64,000 bases of DNA from Streptomyces violaceorubidus (GTDB lineage: Bacteria > Actinomycetota > Actinomycetes > Streptomycetales > Streptomycetaceae): NCBI RefSeq assembly GCF_000717995.1, contig NZ_JODM01000001.1, positions 620,001-684,000 of the forward strand, written 5' to 3'. A program made the position numbers and the translations under genes. A model generated the notes under the pieces. It was not told the origin of the DNA. It saw only the letters and a program-made list of their open reading frames with translations, and did no database searches. Within the stretch, counting starts at the first letter, position 1; every line of letters starts with the position of its first letter. Of the stretch, positions 9,147 through 17,171 are shown in pieces.

Positions 9147-9173
9147 TTGACCCGCCGAACGCGGCCTTACGAT
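9147..9173 (+). promoter_or_regulatory. ispH promoter, leaderless configuration
   Basis: TTGACC (9147-9152) and TACGAT (9168-9173) are separated by 15 bases. The expected transcription start falls at or next to the ATG at 9181, and no ribosome-binding sequence is present, so the mRNA is probably leaderless. The spacer is a little short. Confidence 0.5.
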
Positions 9174-9180
9174 GGGTGCC

Positions 9181-10206
9181 ATGACTGCTTCGCCTGGCCG
9201 CCGTGTCCTGCTCGCCGCCCCCCGTGGCTACTGCGCGGGTGTGGACCGCGCCGTGATCGCCGTCGAGAAAGCCCTGGAGCAGTACGGGGCTCCGGTGTAC
9301 GTCCGGCACGAGATCGTCCACAACAAGTACGTCGTCCAGACCCTGGAGAAGAAGGGCGCGATCTTCGTCGAGCGGACCGAGGAGGTCCCCCCGGGGAACA
9401 TCGTGATGTTCTCCGCGCACGGCGTGGCTCCCGTCGTCCACGAGGAGGCCGAGCGCGGCCGTCTCGCGACCATCGACGCCACCTGCCCGCTGGTCACCAA
9501 GGTCCACAAGGAAGCCGTCCGCTTCGCCAACGACGACTACGACATCCTGCTGATCGGCCACGAGGGCCACGAGGAGGTCATCGGCACCTCCGGCGAGGCC
9601 CCCGACCACATCCAGCTCGTGGACGGCCCCGAGGACGTCGCGAAGGTCGAGGTCCGTGACCCGTCGAAGGTGGTCTGGCTCTCCCAGACCACCCTCTCCG
9701 TCGACGAGACGATGGAGACCGTCGACGCGCTCAAGAACAAATTCCCGCAGCTGCTCTCCCCGCCGAGCGACGACATCTGCTACGCCACGCAGAACCGCCA
9801 GCTCGCGGTGAAGCAGATGGGCGCCGAGGCCGAGCTGGTGATCGTCGTCGGCTCCCGCAACTCCTCCAACTCCAAGCGCCTGGTCGAGGTCGCCAAGCAG
9901 GCCGGCTCCCGCGCGGCGTACCTGGTGGACTTCGCCGACGAGATCGAGGAGTCCTGGCTCGACGGCGTCACCACGGTCGGCGTCACCTCCGGCGCCTCCG
10001 TCCCCGACGTCCTGGTCGAGCAGGTCCTGGAGTGGCTCTCGCGGCGCGGCTTCGAGGACGTGGAGATCGTCAAGGCCGCCGAGGAGTCGATCACCTTCTC
10101 GCTGCCCAAGGAGCTGCGCCGCGACCTGCGCGAGGAGGCCGCGGCCCTGGTGGCGGAGCGGGGCGGCGCGGGGGCCGCGGGCAGCACGGGTACACCCGGG
10201 GCGTGA
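9181..10206 (+). CDS. ispH: 4-hydroxy-3-methylbut-2-enyl diphosphate reductase
   Basis: IspH (LytB) catalyses the last step of the MEP pathway, reducing HMBPP to IPP and DMAPP with a [4Fe-4S] cluster. The three cluster cysteines are visible in [27 protein letters not shown] and [11 protein letters not shown]. The substrate-binding [12 protein letters not shown] and the C-terminal [17 protein letters not shown] blocks are intact. The protein is 341 residues, normal for the family. I chose the ATG at 9181 because it coincides with the predicted transcription start; an ATG at 9172 would add three residues. A Gly/Ala-rich tail of about 20 residues follows the conserved domain. Confidence 0.96.
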   Translation: MTASPGRRVLLAAPRGYCAGVDRAVIAVEKALEQYGAPVYVRHEIVHNKYVVQTLEKKGAIFVERTEEVPPGNIVMFSAHGVAPVVHEEAERGRLATIDATCPLVTKVHKEAVRFANDDYDILLIGHEGHEEVIGTSGEAPDHIQLVDGPEDVAKVEVRDPSKVVWLSQTTLSVDETMETVDALKNKFPQLLSPPSDDICYATQNRQLAVKQMGAEAELVIVVGSRNSSNSKRLVEVAKQAGSRAAYLVDFADEIEESWLDGVTTVGVTSGASVPDVLVEQVLEWLSRRGFEDVEIVKAAEESITFSLPKELRRDLREEAAALVAERGGAGAAGSTGTPGA

Positions 10207-10235
10207 CCGTCAGTCGTCCGTCGTAACGTAGGGCC

Positions 10236-10976
10236 ATGCAGATCTTCGGCGTGGACATCGGCGGATCCGGGATCAAGGGCGCCCCTGTGGACCTCGACAG
10301 GGGCGACCTGGCCCAGGAGCGCTGCAAGGTGCTGACCCCGCACCCGGCGACCCCCGACGGCGTGGCCGACGGGGTCAAGGAGGTCGTCGAGCACTTCGGC
10401 TGGACGGGCCCGGTCGGCCTCACCTTCCCCGGCGTGGTGACGGGCGGCGCGACGGTGCGCACAGCGGCCAACGTCGACAGCAGCTGGGTCGACACCGACG
10501 CGCGGGCCCTGTTCGGCGAGCGGCTGGGCGGGCTGGACGTGACCGTCGTCAACGACGCGGACGCGGCGGGCGTCGCCGAGATGCACTTCGGCGCCGGGCG
10601 CGGCCGCAAGGGGACGGTCATCCTGCTCACCTTCGGCACCGGGATCGGCAGCGCGGTGTTCACCGACGGGGTCCTGGTCCCCAACACCGAGCTGGGCCAC
10701 CTGGAGCTGGACGGCCACGACGCGGAGAAGCGGGCCTCCAGCAAGGTCAAGGACGACCACGACATGTCGTGGGAGCACTGGGCCCACCGGGTCCAGAAGT
10801 ACCTCGCGCACGTCGAGATGCTGTTCTCGCCCCAGCTGTTCATCATCGGCGGCGGTGTCAGCCGCAAGTCCCAGAAGTTCCTGCCGCACATCGAGGGCAT
10901 CCAGGCGGAGATCGTCCCCGCCCAGCTCCAGAACAACGCGGGGATCGTGGGCGCGGCGATGCGCGCGGCGGGCTGA
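10236..10976 (+). CDS. ppgK: Polyphosphate glucokinase
   Basis: This 246-residue ROK-family glucokinase uses polyphosphate (and usually ATP) to phosphorylate glucose in the cytoplasm. It opens with the phosphate-binding [12 protein letters not shown], has VGLTFPGVV, the glucose-contacting [14 protein letters not shown] with its catalytic Asp, [13 protein letters not shown], and ends [26 protein letters not shown] is the ROK-equivalent EXGH motif. The length is normal. The ATG lies 7 bases after TAACGT (10224-10229), with no ribosome site, so it may be leaderless. It follows ispH by 29 bases. Confidence 0.95.
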   Translation: MQIFGVDIGGSGIKGAPVDLDRGDLAQERCKVLTPHPATPDGVADGVKEVVEHFGWTGPVGLTFPGVVTGGATVRTAANVDSSWVDTDARALFGERLGGLDVTVVNDADAAGVAEMHFGAGRGRKGTVILLTFGTGIGSAVFTDGVLVPNTELGHLELDGHDAEKRASSKVKDDHDMSWEHWAHRVQKYLAHVEMLFSPQLFIIGGGVSRKSQKFLPHIEGIQAEIVPAQLQNNAGIVGAAMRAAG

Positions 10977-10991
10977 GCGGGGCCGCTGGGG

Positions 10992-11095
10992 GCGCACCGT
11001 GAGGGCCCACTGCCAGCGCGCACCGTGAGGGCCCGCTGTCAGCGCGCCCCGCAAGGGCCAGCTGCCAGGGCGCCCCGCGAGGGCCCGCTGCCAGG
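10992..11095. repeat. Four 26-bp tandem repeats
   Basis: Four contiguous 26-bp units start at 10992, 11018, 11044 and 11070. Each has the form GCGC(A/C)CCG followed by AGGGCC, GCTG or ACTG, then CAGC or CAGG. Units 1-2 and units 3-4 are the closest pairs. They fill the gap between the convergent ppgK and DUF6542 genes. No function is known to me. Confidence 0.85.
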
Positions 11096-11101
11096 GAGCC
11101 G

Positions 11102-11707
11102 TCAGGCGGCCGGAGGACGGTTCCGGGCGGCGGCCCGTCGCCGCACCAGCCGGATCCGGCGGACGATCACGACCGACCCGGCGACAAGCGTCCCGCCGTA
11201 CAGCCACCCGGCCTCCGTGGCCAGCGCGGTGACGAGTCCCATCAGCCGTCCGGCGGAACCGTCCCCGCTCTCCGCCACGGGCACCAGGCCCACGGCGAAG
11301 GCGATCGGCACGACGATCGGGGCGGTCAGCAGGTCTCCCCGGCGCACCCAGAGCGCGGTCAGCAGGCTCACCGGCACGAACAGCACCCCGTACACGGTCA
11401 GGGACGAGCCGAACAGCAGCTCGTCCAGGAACCCCAGCAGGGTCATCACGGCGAGGCAGAACAGACCGCTGCCGAGCCCCGTCAACCGCGGATTGGGCAT
11501 CCCGCGCAGGGCCCGCACGGCCCTGGCCACCGGTGAACCCGCCCCCGGGGCCTGGCGTGCCGGGGCCGCGGGCCGTCCCGCCGGCCGCCCGGCCACCCGG
11601 CCCACCGGGGCCCGCGCGGCGGCGGCACCGCCCCGGCCCTGAGCGGGCAGCGGCGCCCGGCTTCGTCGCGGTCCGTACTGCGCAGGTCGCGTCCTGTGTT
11701 GCTCCAC
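11102..11707 (-). CDS. DUF6542 membrane protein
   Basis: This 201-residue protein has a Pro/Ala/Arg-rich N-terminal tail of about 70 residues, then four hydrophobic segments (LGSGLFCLAVMTLLGFLDEL, VYGVLFVPVSLLTALWV, APIVVPIAFAVGLVPV, GWLYGGTLVAGSVVIV) and a basic end. It matches the DUF6542 family found between ppgK and ychF in streptomycetes. The function is unknown. The GTG start at 11707 is preceded by TAAGTT at -10 spacing, so it may be leaderless. It diverges from ychF. Confidence 0.8.
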   Translation of the reverse strand: MEQHRTRPAQYGPRRSRAPLPAQGRGGAAAARAPVGRVAGRPAGRPAAPARQAPGAGSPVARAVRALRGMPNPRLTGLGSGLFCLAVMTLLGFLDELLFGSSLTVYGVLFVPVSLLTALWVRRGDLLTAPIVVPIAFAVGLVPVAESGDGSAGRLMGLVTALATEAGWLYGGTLVAGSVVIVRRIRLVRRRAAARNRPPAA

Positions 11708-11891
11708 TGGACCAACTTAGGTCGGTTTATGTGCCGAATAGCCCGACAGACACGCCGTCGGGCGCGCCTTGGCCAAGCGTTCGACTCCGAGCGGGTCCGG
11801 CACGGCACACCCCGTAGACTGGTGGATCGGCCCCTGCCTGGCCTGCCCCATCCCACCCGCCCTCCGCATCTCACGTACGGGAAGTCGCAAC

Positions 11892-12980
11892 GTGTCGCTC
11901 ACGATCGGAATCGTCGGTCTGCCGAATGTCGGCAAGTCGACCCTGTTCAACGCCCTGACCAAGAACGACGTGCTCGCGGCCAACTACCCGTTCGCCACGA
12001 TCGAGCCCAACGTCGGCGTGGTCGGCGTCCCCGACCCCCGCCTGGCGAAGCTGGCCGGGATCTTCTCCTCCGAGAAGATCCTCCCCGCCACGGTCGACTT
12101 CGTCGACATCGCGGGCATCGTGCGCGGCGCGAGCGAGGGAGAGGGCCTGGGCAACAAGTTCCTGGCCAACATCCGCGAGTCCGACGCGATCTGCCAGGTC
12201 ATCCGCGCCTTCAAGGACGAGAACGTCGTGCACGTCGACGGCAAGGTCTCGCCGAAGGACGACATCGAGACGATCAACACCGAGTTGATCCTCGCCGACC
12301 TCCAGACCATCGAGAAGGTCCTCCCGCGCCTCCAGAAGGAGTCGCGCATCAAGAAGGACGTCGCTCCCAAGGTCAAGGCCGTCGAGGAGGCCAAGGAGAT
12401 CCTGGAGAAGGGCGACACCCTCTTCTCCCAGGGCATCCTCCAGGGCACCGAGCGCGCGGAACTCCTCCACGACCTCCACCTCCTCACGACCAAGCCCTTC
12501 CTCTACGTCTTCAACGTCGACGAGGACGAGCTGACCGACGACGCCTTCAAGGACGAGCAGCGTGCCCTGGTCGCCCCCGCCGAGGCGATCTTCCTCAACG
12601 CCAAGCTGGAGGCGGACCTCGCCGAGCTGGACGAGGAGGAGGCCCTGGAGCTCCTCCAGTCCGTCGGCCAGGACGAGCCCGGCCTCGCCACCCTCGCCCA
12701 CGTCGGCTTCCGCACCCTCGGCCTCCAGACCTATCTGACGGCCGGCCCCAAGGAATCCCGCGCCTGGACCATCAAGAAGGGCGCCACCGCCCCCGAGGCC
12801 GCCGGTGTCATCCACACCGACTTCCAGAAGGGCTTCATCAAGGCGGAGGTCATCTCCTTCGACGACCTGGTCGAGACGGGCTCGGTCACCGAGGCCCGCG
12901 CGAAGGGCAAGGCGCGCATGGAGGGCAAGGACTATGTGATGCAGGACGGGGACGTGGTGGAGTTCAGGTTCAACGTGTAG
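11892..12980 (+). CDS. ychF: Redox-regulated ATPase/GTP-binding protein YchF
   Basis: This 362-residue protein is YchF (OLA1-type), a universally conserved P-loop NTPase of the Obg group that prefers ATP and associates with ribosomes and the proteasome. The P loop is GLPNVGKST near residue 8, switch II is DIAGIVRGASEGEGLGN, and the C-terminal TGS domain contains SRAWTIKKGATAPEAAGVI and ends VVEFRFNV. The GTG at 11892 gives the family-standard start SLTIGIVG. Its last codons coincide with the left attachment core of the integrated element, and its reading frame stays complete. Confidence 0.96.
   Translation: MSLTIGIVGLPNVGKSTLFNALTKNDVLAANYPFATIEPNVGVVGVPDPRLAKLAGIFSSEKILPATVDFVDIAGIVRGASEGEGLGNKFLANIRESDAICQVIRAFKDENVVHVDGKVSPKDDIETINTELILADLQTIEKVLPRLQKESRIKKDVAPKVKAVEEAKEILEKGDTLFSQGILQGTERAELLHDLHLLTTKPFLYVFNVDEDELTDDAFKDEQRALVAPAEAIFLNAKLEADLAELDEEEALELLQSVGQDEPGLATLAHVGFRTLGLQTYLTAGPKESRAWTIKKGATAPEAAGVIHTDFQKGFIKAEVISFDDLVETGSVTEARAKGKARMEGKDYVMQDGDVVEFRFNV
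12962..12980. other. attL core repeat in the ychF stop region
   Basis: GTTCAGGTTCAACGTGTAG here matches GTTCCGCTTCAACGTGTAG at 30473-30491 at 17 of 19 positions; the last 12 bases, TTCAACGTGTAG, are identical. The repeat covers the last codons and TAG of ychF. Together with the integrase at the other end it is the likely left attachment site. Confidence 0.75.
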
Positions 12981-13037
12981 CGCCTGATTCCTTGATCGGT
13001 CGAAGTGGCTGGTCAGGGTAGGAAACCCCAGGTCAGG

Positions 13038-13068
13038 GGCCAGATCTTTGGGTCTGGCCTCTTCCTGT
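13038..13068 (+). terminator. Hairpin terminator downstream of ychF, supplied by the element
   Basis: GGCCAGATC (13038-13046) and GGTCTGGCC (13051-13059) form a 9-bp stem with one G-T wobble around TTTG, followed by TCTTCCTGTTTT. This resembles an intrinsic terminator, 58 bases past the ychF stop and inside the element. Confidence 0.65.
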
Positions 13069-13102
13069 TTTCTCCTGCGGATTCAGGCTGTTTCCGGGTC
13101 GT

Positions 13103-13121
13103 GTGCTGACTTGGTGCTGAC
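13103..13121. repeat. Left integrase arm-type repeat
   Basis: GTGCTGACTTGGTGCTGAC contains GTGCTGAC twice, 11 bases apart. The near-identical copy, one base different, lies at 30392-30410 in the same orientation. The two copies flank the joined attachment core in a circular form, which suggests binding sites for the N-terminal domain of the integrase. Confidence 0.6.
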
Positions 13122-13311
13122 CCTGGCGGCGACTCTCAGAAGCTCTGACCTGGGGCTCCGGTGGGAGAGGAGAGGACAGCCGAAGGGATTGACCCGGACG
13201 AAGCGACGGCGGACCGGTTTCCCGTTCTGGAAACCCGAACCTCTTGTTGTGCAGGCCGCCAGCTGGGAACGATGAACGGGACACCGGAGCACGGGAACGA
13301 GGGGGCGCCGT

Positions 13312-13503
13312 ATGAGGTTGACGAAGCTGGCCACCACCTGTGAGAACGGGGACTGTCCCACCCTGTATGCGACCGACAAAGGAACCCTGATCGTGCAGGG
13401 AGGCGTGCCGACGGGACACGGTCTCGACGTGCCGGAGGGCGAATCCCTGGTGGAAATCCCGATGGACCTCATCCGGAAGGCAATCCGTGATCAGCGCATC
13501 TAA
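13312..13503 (+). CDS. Small hypothetical protein of the Scr1/DUF6879 cluster
   Basis: This 63-residue protein (MRLTKLATTCENGDCPTLY at the start, IPMDLIRKAIRDQRI at the end) is a type commonly seen just before DUF6879 genes in Streptomyces. It has a Cys pair in CENGDC and no membrane segment. GAGGGGGCGCCGT supplies a ribosome site before the ATG. The end overlaps the next gene by 17 bases. The function is unknown. Confidence 0.75.
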   Translation: MRLTKLATTCENGDCPTLYATDKGTLIVQGGVPTGHGLDVPEGESLVEIPMDLIRKAIRDQRI

Positions 13504-14032
13504 CGACCTGGCTGCCCGCTTCTCCACCTTCCAGGAGGAGGCGTTCCGGCTGGAGACCCTCGACGACTACAGCAACTCGGGCAACCCTGCCGCCTTCCGT
13601 GCCTTCCTCGCGGGGGAGACCAAGCCCGCCGACTACAACGCAGACTGGCTGGAGACCGTGCGAAAGGCGACGGAGAGCGGCAAGCGCATGGTGCGCGTCC
13701 ACGTCCTGTCCCGCCCGCTCACGTCGTACCTCCGCTACGAGCTGAGCTGGGGTTACCAGACGAACATGACGGCGGGTGAGGAGTTCCACATCCTCGACAC
13801 GACCGACCGCCCGAATCCGCTGGAGGGTGTGCCCGATTTCTGGCTCTTCGACGGCCGCGAGCCTGTGGTGCTCAACTACGACGAGAACGGCGCGTTCAGC
13901 GGGCCGACGTTCGTCCCGGCACCGGAGGCCTTGCCCACGGGCGAGGAGTCCGAGTACGCGACGTATCGAAGTGTCGCCCTGGCCATGTCGGTGCCCTTCA
14001 CCGAGTGGTGGGGGAAGCACGGAGCAGCGTGA
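13487..14032 (+). CDS. DUF6879 family protein
   Basis: This 181-residue protein starts at GTG inside the previous gene. The conserved blocks RLETLDDYSNSGNP, GKRMVRVHVLSRPLTSYLRYEL, FWLFDGREPVVLNYDENG and VPFTEWW fit DUF6879, which almost always precedes a Scr1/DUF5753 HTH gene, as here. It has been suggested that the pair acts like a toxin-antitoxin or signalling module; the biochemical role is unknown to me. The stop overlaps the next GTG (GTGA), so the pair is translationally coupled. Confidence 0.82.
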   Translation: MISASNDLAARFSTFQEEAFRLETLDDYSNSGNPAAFRAFLAGETKPADYNADWLETVRKATESGKRMVRVHVLSRPLTSYLRYELSWGYQTNMTAGEEFHILDTTDRPNPLEGVPDFWLFDGREPVVLNYDENGAFSGPTFVPAPEALPTGEESEYATYRSVALAMSVPFTEWWGKHGAA

Positions 14033-14859
14033 ATCAGGCAGAACTCGGCGCCGCGCTGCGGGCGCTGCGGCAGGCGTCCGGCAAGGAGGCCAAGGCCGTC
14101 GCCCGCAGCACAGTCATGTCGACCGCCAAGCTGTCGAAGATCGAGAACGGCCGTGTCGCCCCGGCGACGGCGGACGTGGAACGCATCCTCACGGCTTTGG
14201 ACGTGTCCCCGGAGATCAAGGCCGAGTACCTCGCTGTAGCCCGCGCACAGGCCACAGAGGCAACCGCATGGCGCCTCTTTCGGCGAATGGGCTACCACAA
14301 GAAGCAGGAGCAGATCAGGGCGTTGGAGTCCTCGATGACGCTCCTGCGCCTCTTCCAGCCGTCCCTGGTTCCCGGTCTGCTCCAGACGCCCGAGTACATC
14401 CGGGCAGTGTTGGAGCCGAAGGGCCTCACGGACGAACAGCTCTCCCGTACGGTCTCCGCCCGGATCGAGCGGCAACGCGTCCTGTACGACATCAGCAAAG
14501 CCCTGCACTTCGTGGTTACGGAACCCGTCCTGCGCTGGCGTCTCCTTCCGCCCGCGATGATGGCGGGCCAGCTGGACCGCATCGTGTCGGTGTCCCGCCT
14601 GCCGAACGTGGAGGTGCGCGTGGTCCCCCTCGACGCGCCGCAGCGCGACGTGCCCGGTCACTCCTTCGTCATCCGGGACGACCGTGTGGTGACGGTCGAG
14701 ACGACACACGCCGAGGTGGTCGTCACCGACCCACGGGACGTCTCCCTGTACGTCGAGAAGTTCGACCGCTTCGCCTCCGTGTCCCTTGCCGGGGACCCAA
14801 TGCGCGACCTAGTCGAGGGCATCCGGGACGTGTTCTTGCGCGAACGGGAAACGCCCTAG
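14029..14859 (+). CDS. Scr1-family HTH regulator (DUF5753)
   Basis: This 276-residue protein has an N-terminal XRE-type helix-turn-helix (residues about 3-60; LGAALRALRQASGKEAKAVA, STAKLSKIENGR) and a C-terminal DUF5753 domain (FQPSLVPGLLQTPEYIRAVL, EPVLRWRLLPPAMMAGQLD, VRVVPLDAPQRDVPGHSFVI). The family is a very common actinomycete regulator, annotated as Scr1 or antitoxin-like. The GTG at 14029 overlaps the DUF6879 stop. It probably controls this small cluster. A related copy lies at 42732-43586. Confidence 0.9.
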   Translation: MNQAELGAALRALRQASGKEAKAVARSTVMSTAKLSKIENGRVAPATADVERILTALDVSPEIKAEYLAVARAQATEATAWRLFRRMGYHKKQEQIRALESSMTLLRLFQPSLVPGLLQTPEYIRAVLEPKGLTDEQLSRTVSARIERQRVLYDISKALHFVVTEPVLRWRLLPPAMMAGQLDRIVSVSRLPNVEVRVVPLDAPQRDVPGHSFVIRDDRVVTVETTHAEVVVTDPRDVSLYVEKFDRFASVSLAGDPMRDLVEGIRDVFLRERETP

Positions 14860-14920
14860 CTTCGGCCCCTCGGACCGGCTGACCATGGCCTTCTCGACGA
14901 GATGCGGGGAGGCATACGAG

Positions 14921-15124
14921 ATGCACGGAGAACCGTCGACGCTGCCGGAGCCGGTTGCTTCTTCCCTACCGCCGGCACGGCCGGAACCCGTCCCGGGCTG
15001 CCGGGACTGCCTCGGCCTCGCGGTACAACGGGCCAACGCCGGGTCGGTCTGGGACTACTCCAAGGTGTCCGACATGAACGTGACCCTGCGCGCACACCTG
15101 CGGGACGCGCACGGGGGCGAGTAA
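14921..15124 (+). CDS. Small CxxC...HxxxH protein
   Basis: This 67-residue protein begins MHGEPSTLPEPV. Residues 27-30 form CRDC and the end has LRAHLRDAH, together a possible zinc-binding C2H2-like arrangement. An ATG at 14885 would add 12 residues, but GGGGAGG stands 8 bases before the ATG at 14921. The stop overlaps the next ATG by one base. Proteins of this type occur as small hypotheticals in actinomycete integrative elements. The function is unknown. Confidence 0.65.
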   Translation: MHGEPSTLPEPVASSLPPARPEPVPGCRDCLGLAVQRANAGSVWDYSKVSDMNVTLRAHLRDAHGGE

Positions 15125-15471
15125 TGCCCCGCGCTGTGCTGCGGTACGTCACGCATCGGATCACCCAGCACCCAGACACCGACGTGACGTTCGAGGCCGA
15201 GTGCCTCCACTGCGCGTGGATGGCAAATCCGTCCGAGGACGGGGCAGCCGTGGACGTCGAGTGCATGGGACACACCGGACGCAGCGGACACAGAGGCTTC
15301 CGCCGCGTGTGCACCTCGTTCGCCATGGTGACGAGGGACGGCACCGAAGCAGGGCTCGTTCTGTCGAGTGGCGAGGACCCCGCCAGAAGGCAGCTACGGA
15401 GGCCGTCGGTCGTACGTGACAATCGCCGCACGGAGTCACTGGGCGATGCGAGCCAGGAGGGACGTTCATGA
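15124..15471 (+). CDS. Hypothetical Cys/His-rich protein, DUF7848-like
   Basis: This 115-residue protein starts MPRAVLRYVTHRITQHPDTD. The segment ECLHCAWMANPSED, then VECMGHTGRSGHRGF, gives CxxC and C-x2-H-x5-H spacing that suggests a small zinc-binding fold. Short proteins of this pattern recur in Streptomyces elements. The last 30 residues are Arg-rich and less conserved in appearance. It is coupled to both neighbours by overlapping start and stop codons. The DUF number is from memory and uncertain. Confidence 0.65.
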   Translation: MPRAVLRYVTHRITQHPDTDVTFEAECLHCAWMANPSEDGAAVDVECMGHTGRSGHRGFRRVCTSFAMVTRDGTEAGLVLSSGEDPARRQLRRPSVVRDNRRTESLGDASQEGRS

Positions 15472-15671
15472 CGAAGGAAGAGTGGATCGAGAGCGAGCTG
15501 GCCAAGGCGCCCGAGCGAGACGACCAGTGGGTCCGAGCCATGCTTCGGCGGTTCGGGATTTTCCCTGAAGACGAGGCCCACGAGGCGCCTGCTCCTTCCG
15601 TGATCGCGGCGGCGCGAGACGGAAGAGGCAAGCTTCACGCGGATACGCCACAGGGCCCTTGGGGAGTGTGA
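15468..15671 (+). CDS. Hypothetical 67-residue protein
   Basis: The ATG overlaps the preceding stop (ATGA), making it the last gene of the small cluster that begins at 13312. The product (MTKEEWIESELAKAPERDDQ at the start) is charged, with a helical N-terminal half and a Pro/Gly-containing end. No family is recognised. Confidence 0.6.
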   Translation: MTKEEWIESELAKAPERDDQWVRAMLRRFGIFPEDEAHEAPAPSVIAAARDGRGKLHADTPQGPWGV

Positions 15672-15747
15672 CCCGGGGCCTGGTCCGCGCGAGCTGCTGC
15701 GGAGAGCCTTCATGGGCGACAGGTGCCTGCCTCTCCCCTTGCTGAGG

Positions 15748-16020
15748 TCAGCTCGCAGGGGAGGCACAAGCCAGGAAAGGGCCAGCTGCCTTGCTCCAGG
15801 ACTCGCCCCGTGCGAGAGCCGCTGTCCCCTCAGTGCGCAGAGACTCGATCACGGGCGCGAGGAAGGTCGTTCGCCAATGCTGGATCGTCTCCGGCTTCAT
15901 GCCGCTCGCGTCCACCACGGCCCCCACTCTCGCTTCGAGGACGGCCGCGCCCTCTGCTGTGTCGTCGCCGGTCCAGTCATCCACGTGCTGGGCTATCAGC
16001 GCCCACGACAGCTTGATCAT
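15748..16020 (-). CDS. Hypothetical 90-residue protein
   Basis: The product starts MIKLSWALIAQHVDDWTG and has an Ala-rich, probably helical body (AAVLEARVGAVVDASGMKPE). It is on the minus strand, convergent with the preceding cluster. TACGAT lies 7 bases before the ATG on the minus strand, so the transcript would be leaderless. No domain is recognised. Codon use is coding-like, but support is only moderate. Confidence 0.5.
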   Translation of the reverse strand: MIKLSWALIAQHVDDWTGDDTAEGAAVLEARVGAVVDASGMKPETIQHWRTTFLAPVIESLRTEGTAALARGESWSKAAGPFLACASPAS

Positions 16021-16275
16021 GGGTCGGATCGTAGAGGTGGTGGCGGAGAACCGGGAGAGAGCGAAGGGGGTGGGGTGTGACCCCTTTGGGCCTGTGCTCC
16101 AGTCCGCCGCGTCTTAGCAGCTCGGATTCTGCCACGGTTCCAGGGGTGACGACAGCCTTGCCCTCACAGGGGCAAGCACATGCATCTCCGCAGATCAGCG
16201 TCGGGGCGAGCGCTCTGCAGGGCCTGCGCTGGCACTGCACAAGAATGGGGGCCGCGGCGACCTGCACCTAAGCGC

Positions 16276-16809
16276 TCAGGCTGCTGTTTCGCCCGAGTCC
16301 TCGTCCTCTGGGGAGTCATCCGCACCCGGGTCCTCGCCTTCCGGGGAATCGTCTGCATCGGACTTCGGAGAGACCCAGGTGGTGCCGGCAGGCAGATCTT
16401 CCCCCGTCTCCTCCTTGTACTGCGCCTTCTTCTCCTCGCTGGCGTTCCAGCCGGGGTGGAGAATCCGCAGGTGGTTCTTGGCGGAGTCGCGAGGATTGTC
16501 CGTCCCGTCGGAGGCGGAGGGCTGCTCCTGGTCAGCGACACCCTCGACTTCCGCGGCACCCTTGACGTCCTCGGCGTTTGCGGAACCCTCGGCATAGCTG
16601 GGGAACTCGTCTGCGTCCTCATCTGTACTGCGCGGCGCGAGGACGACAACGGCGACCATGCCCGCAGCCACGCCCGCGACTTTGACGAAGCGGATCGTCC
16701 TCGGGTGCTTCTCGGCCCAGCCCTTGCCCTTCTCGACCCAGTCCTTGGCCTTCTCGCGGAAGGAAGTGGGCTCGCCGTCATCAGGGGGCATGGAGTCAGT
16801 CACGGGCAC
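16276..16809 (-). CDS. Hypothetical single-pass membrane protein, acidic tail
   Basis: This 177-residue protein has a charged helix (REKAKDWVEKGKGWAEKH), one membrane segment (FVKVAGVAAGMVAVVVLAP, about residues 41-59) and a long, very acidic extracytoplasmic or cytoplasmic tail that ends in DDSPEGEDPGADDSPEDEDS, partly repetitive. In between, ILHPGWNASEEKKAQYKEET is the only block that looks like a fold. Starts at GTG 16809, GTG 16803 or ATG 16791 are all possible. No known family. It diverges from the hsd operon. Confidence 0.65.
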   Translation of the reverse strand: MPVTDSMPPDDGEPTSFREKAKDWVEKGKGWAEKHPRTIRFVKVAGVAAGMVAVVVLAPRSTDEDADEFPSYAEGSANAEDVKGAAEVEGVADQEQPSASDGTDNPRDSAKNHLRILHPGWNASEEKKAQYKEETGEDLPAGTTWVSPKSDADDSPEGEDPGADDSPEDEDSGETAA

Positions 16810-17171
16810 AGATCTACCGGACCCATCCCTCGCCTGTCAGGCAATCGTCTGACATTGACCGATTAGGTTCTGTGGAGCTCGTACGTCTTCTCGTCTTCGC
16901 GAAGGTGCATCCTTGGCCGCCGCAGCCGATTGTCGTCTTCGCTCTGAGGCCCGCCCGCCTGGCGGCTCTGCTTGGTGACGGCCGCGAGGTGCCTCTCTTC
17001 CCATACAGGGCAGCTCGGCCGAATCCTCCACTACGCTTCCCGCGTGGACTCAGCTGCCGCTTGCGTGGAACTCGCATCGACGGCTGGAAACGCCCGCGCG
17101 ACGTGCGTCACGCCGCAGGCATCAGGGTTGGCGGCCCGCGCGACCGCCATGACATACCGGGAAGAAGAGCC
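16810..17171. other. Intergenic region upstream of hsdM
   Basis: This 362-base gap separates the divergent membrane-protein and hsdM genes. It holds a 20-bp palindrome, TGTCAGGCAATCGTCTGACA, at 16835-16854 (6-bp perfect arms), a possible operator, and a TTGACC at 16855-16860 that lacks a convincing -10 box. No tRNA or further gene is seen. The hsdM frame stays open upstream but with non-family sequence. Confidence 0.5.

Noticed and set aside
9780..11207. A long minus-strand frame over ispH and ppgK
   Set aside because: Covers two well-recognised housekeeping genes and shows no family signature.
13161..13343. A 60-codon plus-strand frame just inside the left end of the element
   Set aside because: It overlaps the start of the better-supported small gene at 13312, has no ribosome site and no recognisable features.
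16021..16275. Short frames on both strands in this gap
   Set aside because: They lack good starts and coding-like codon use.
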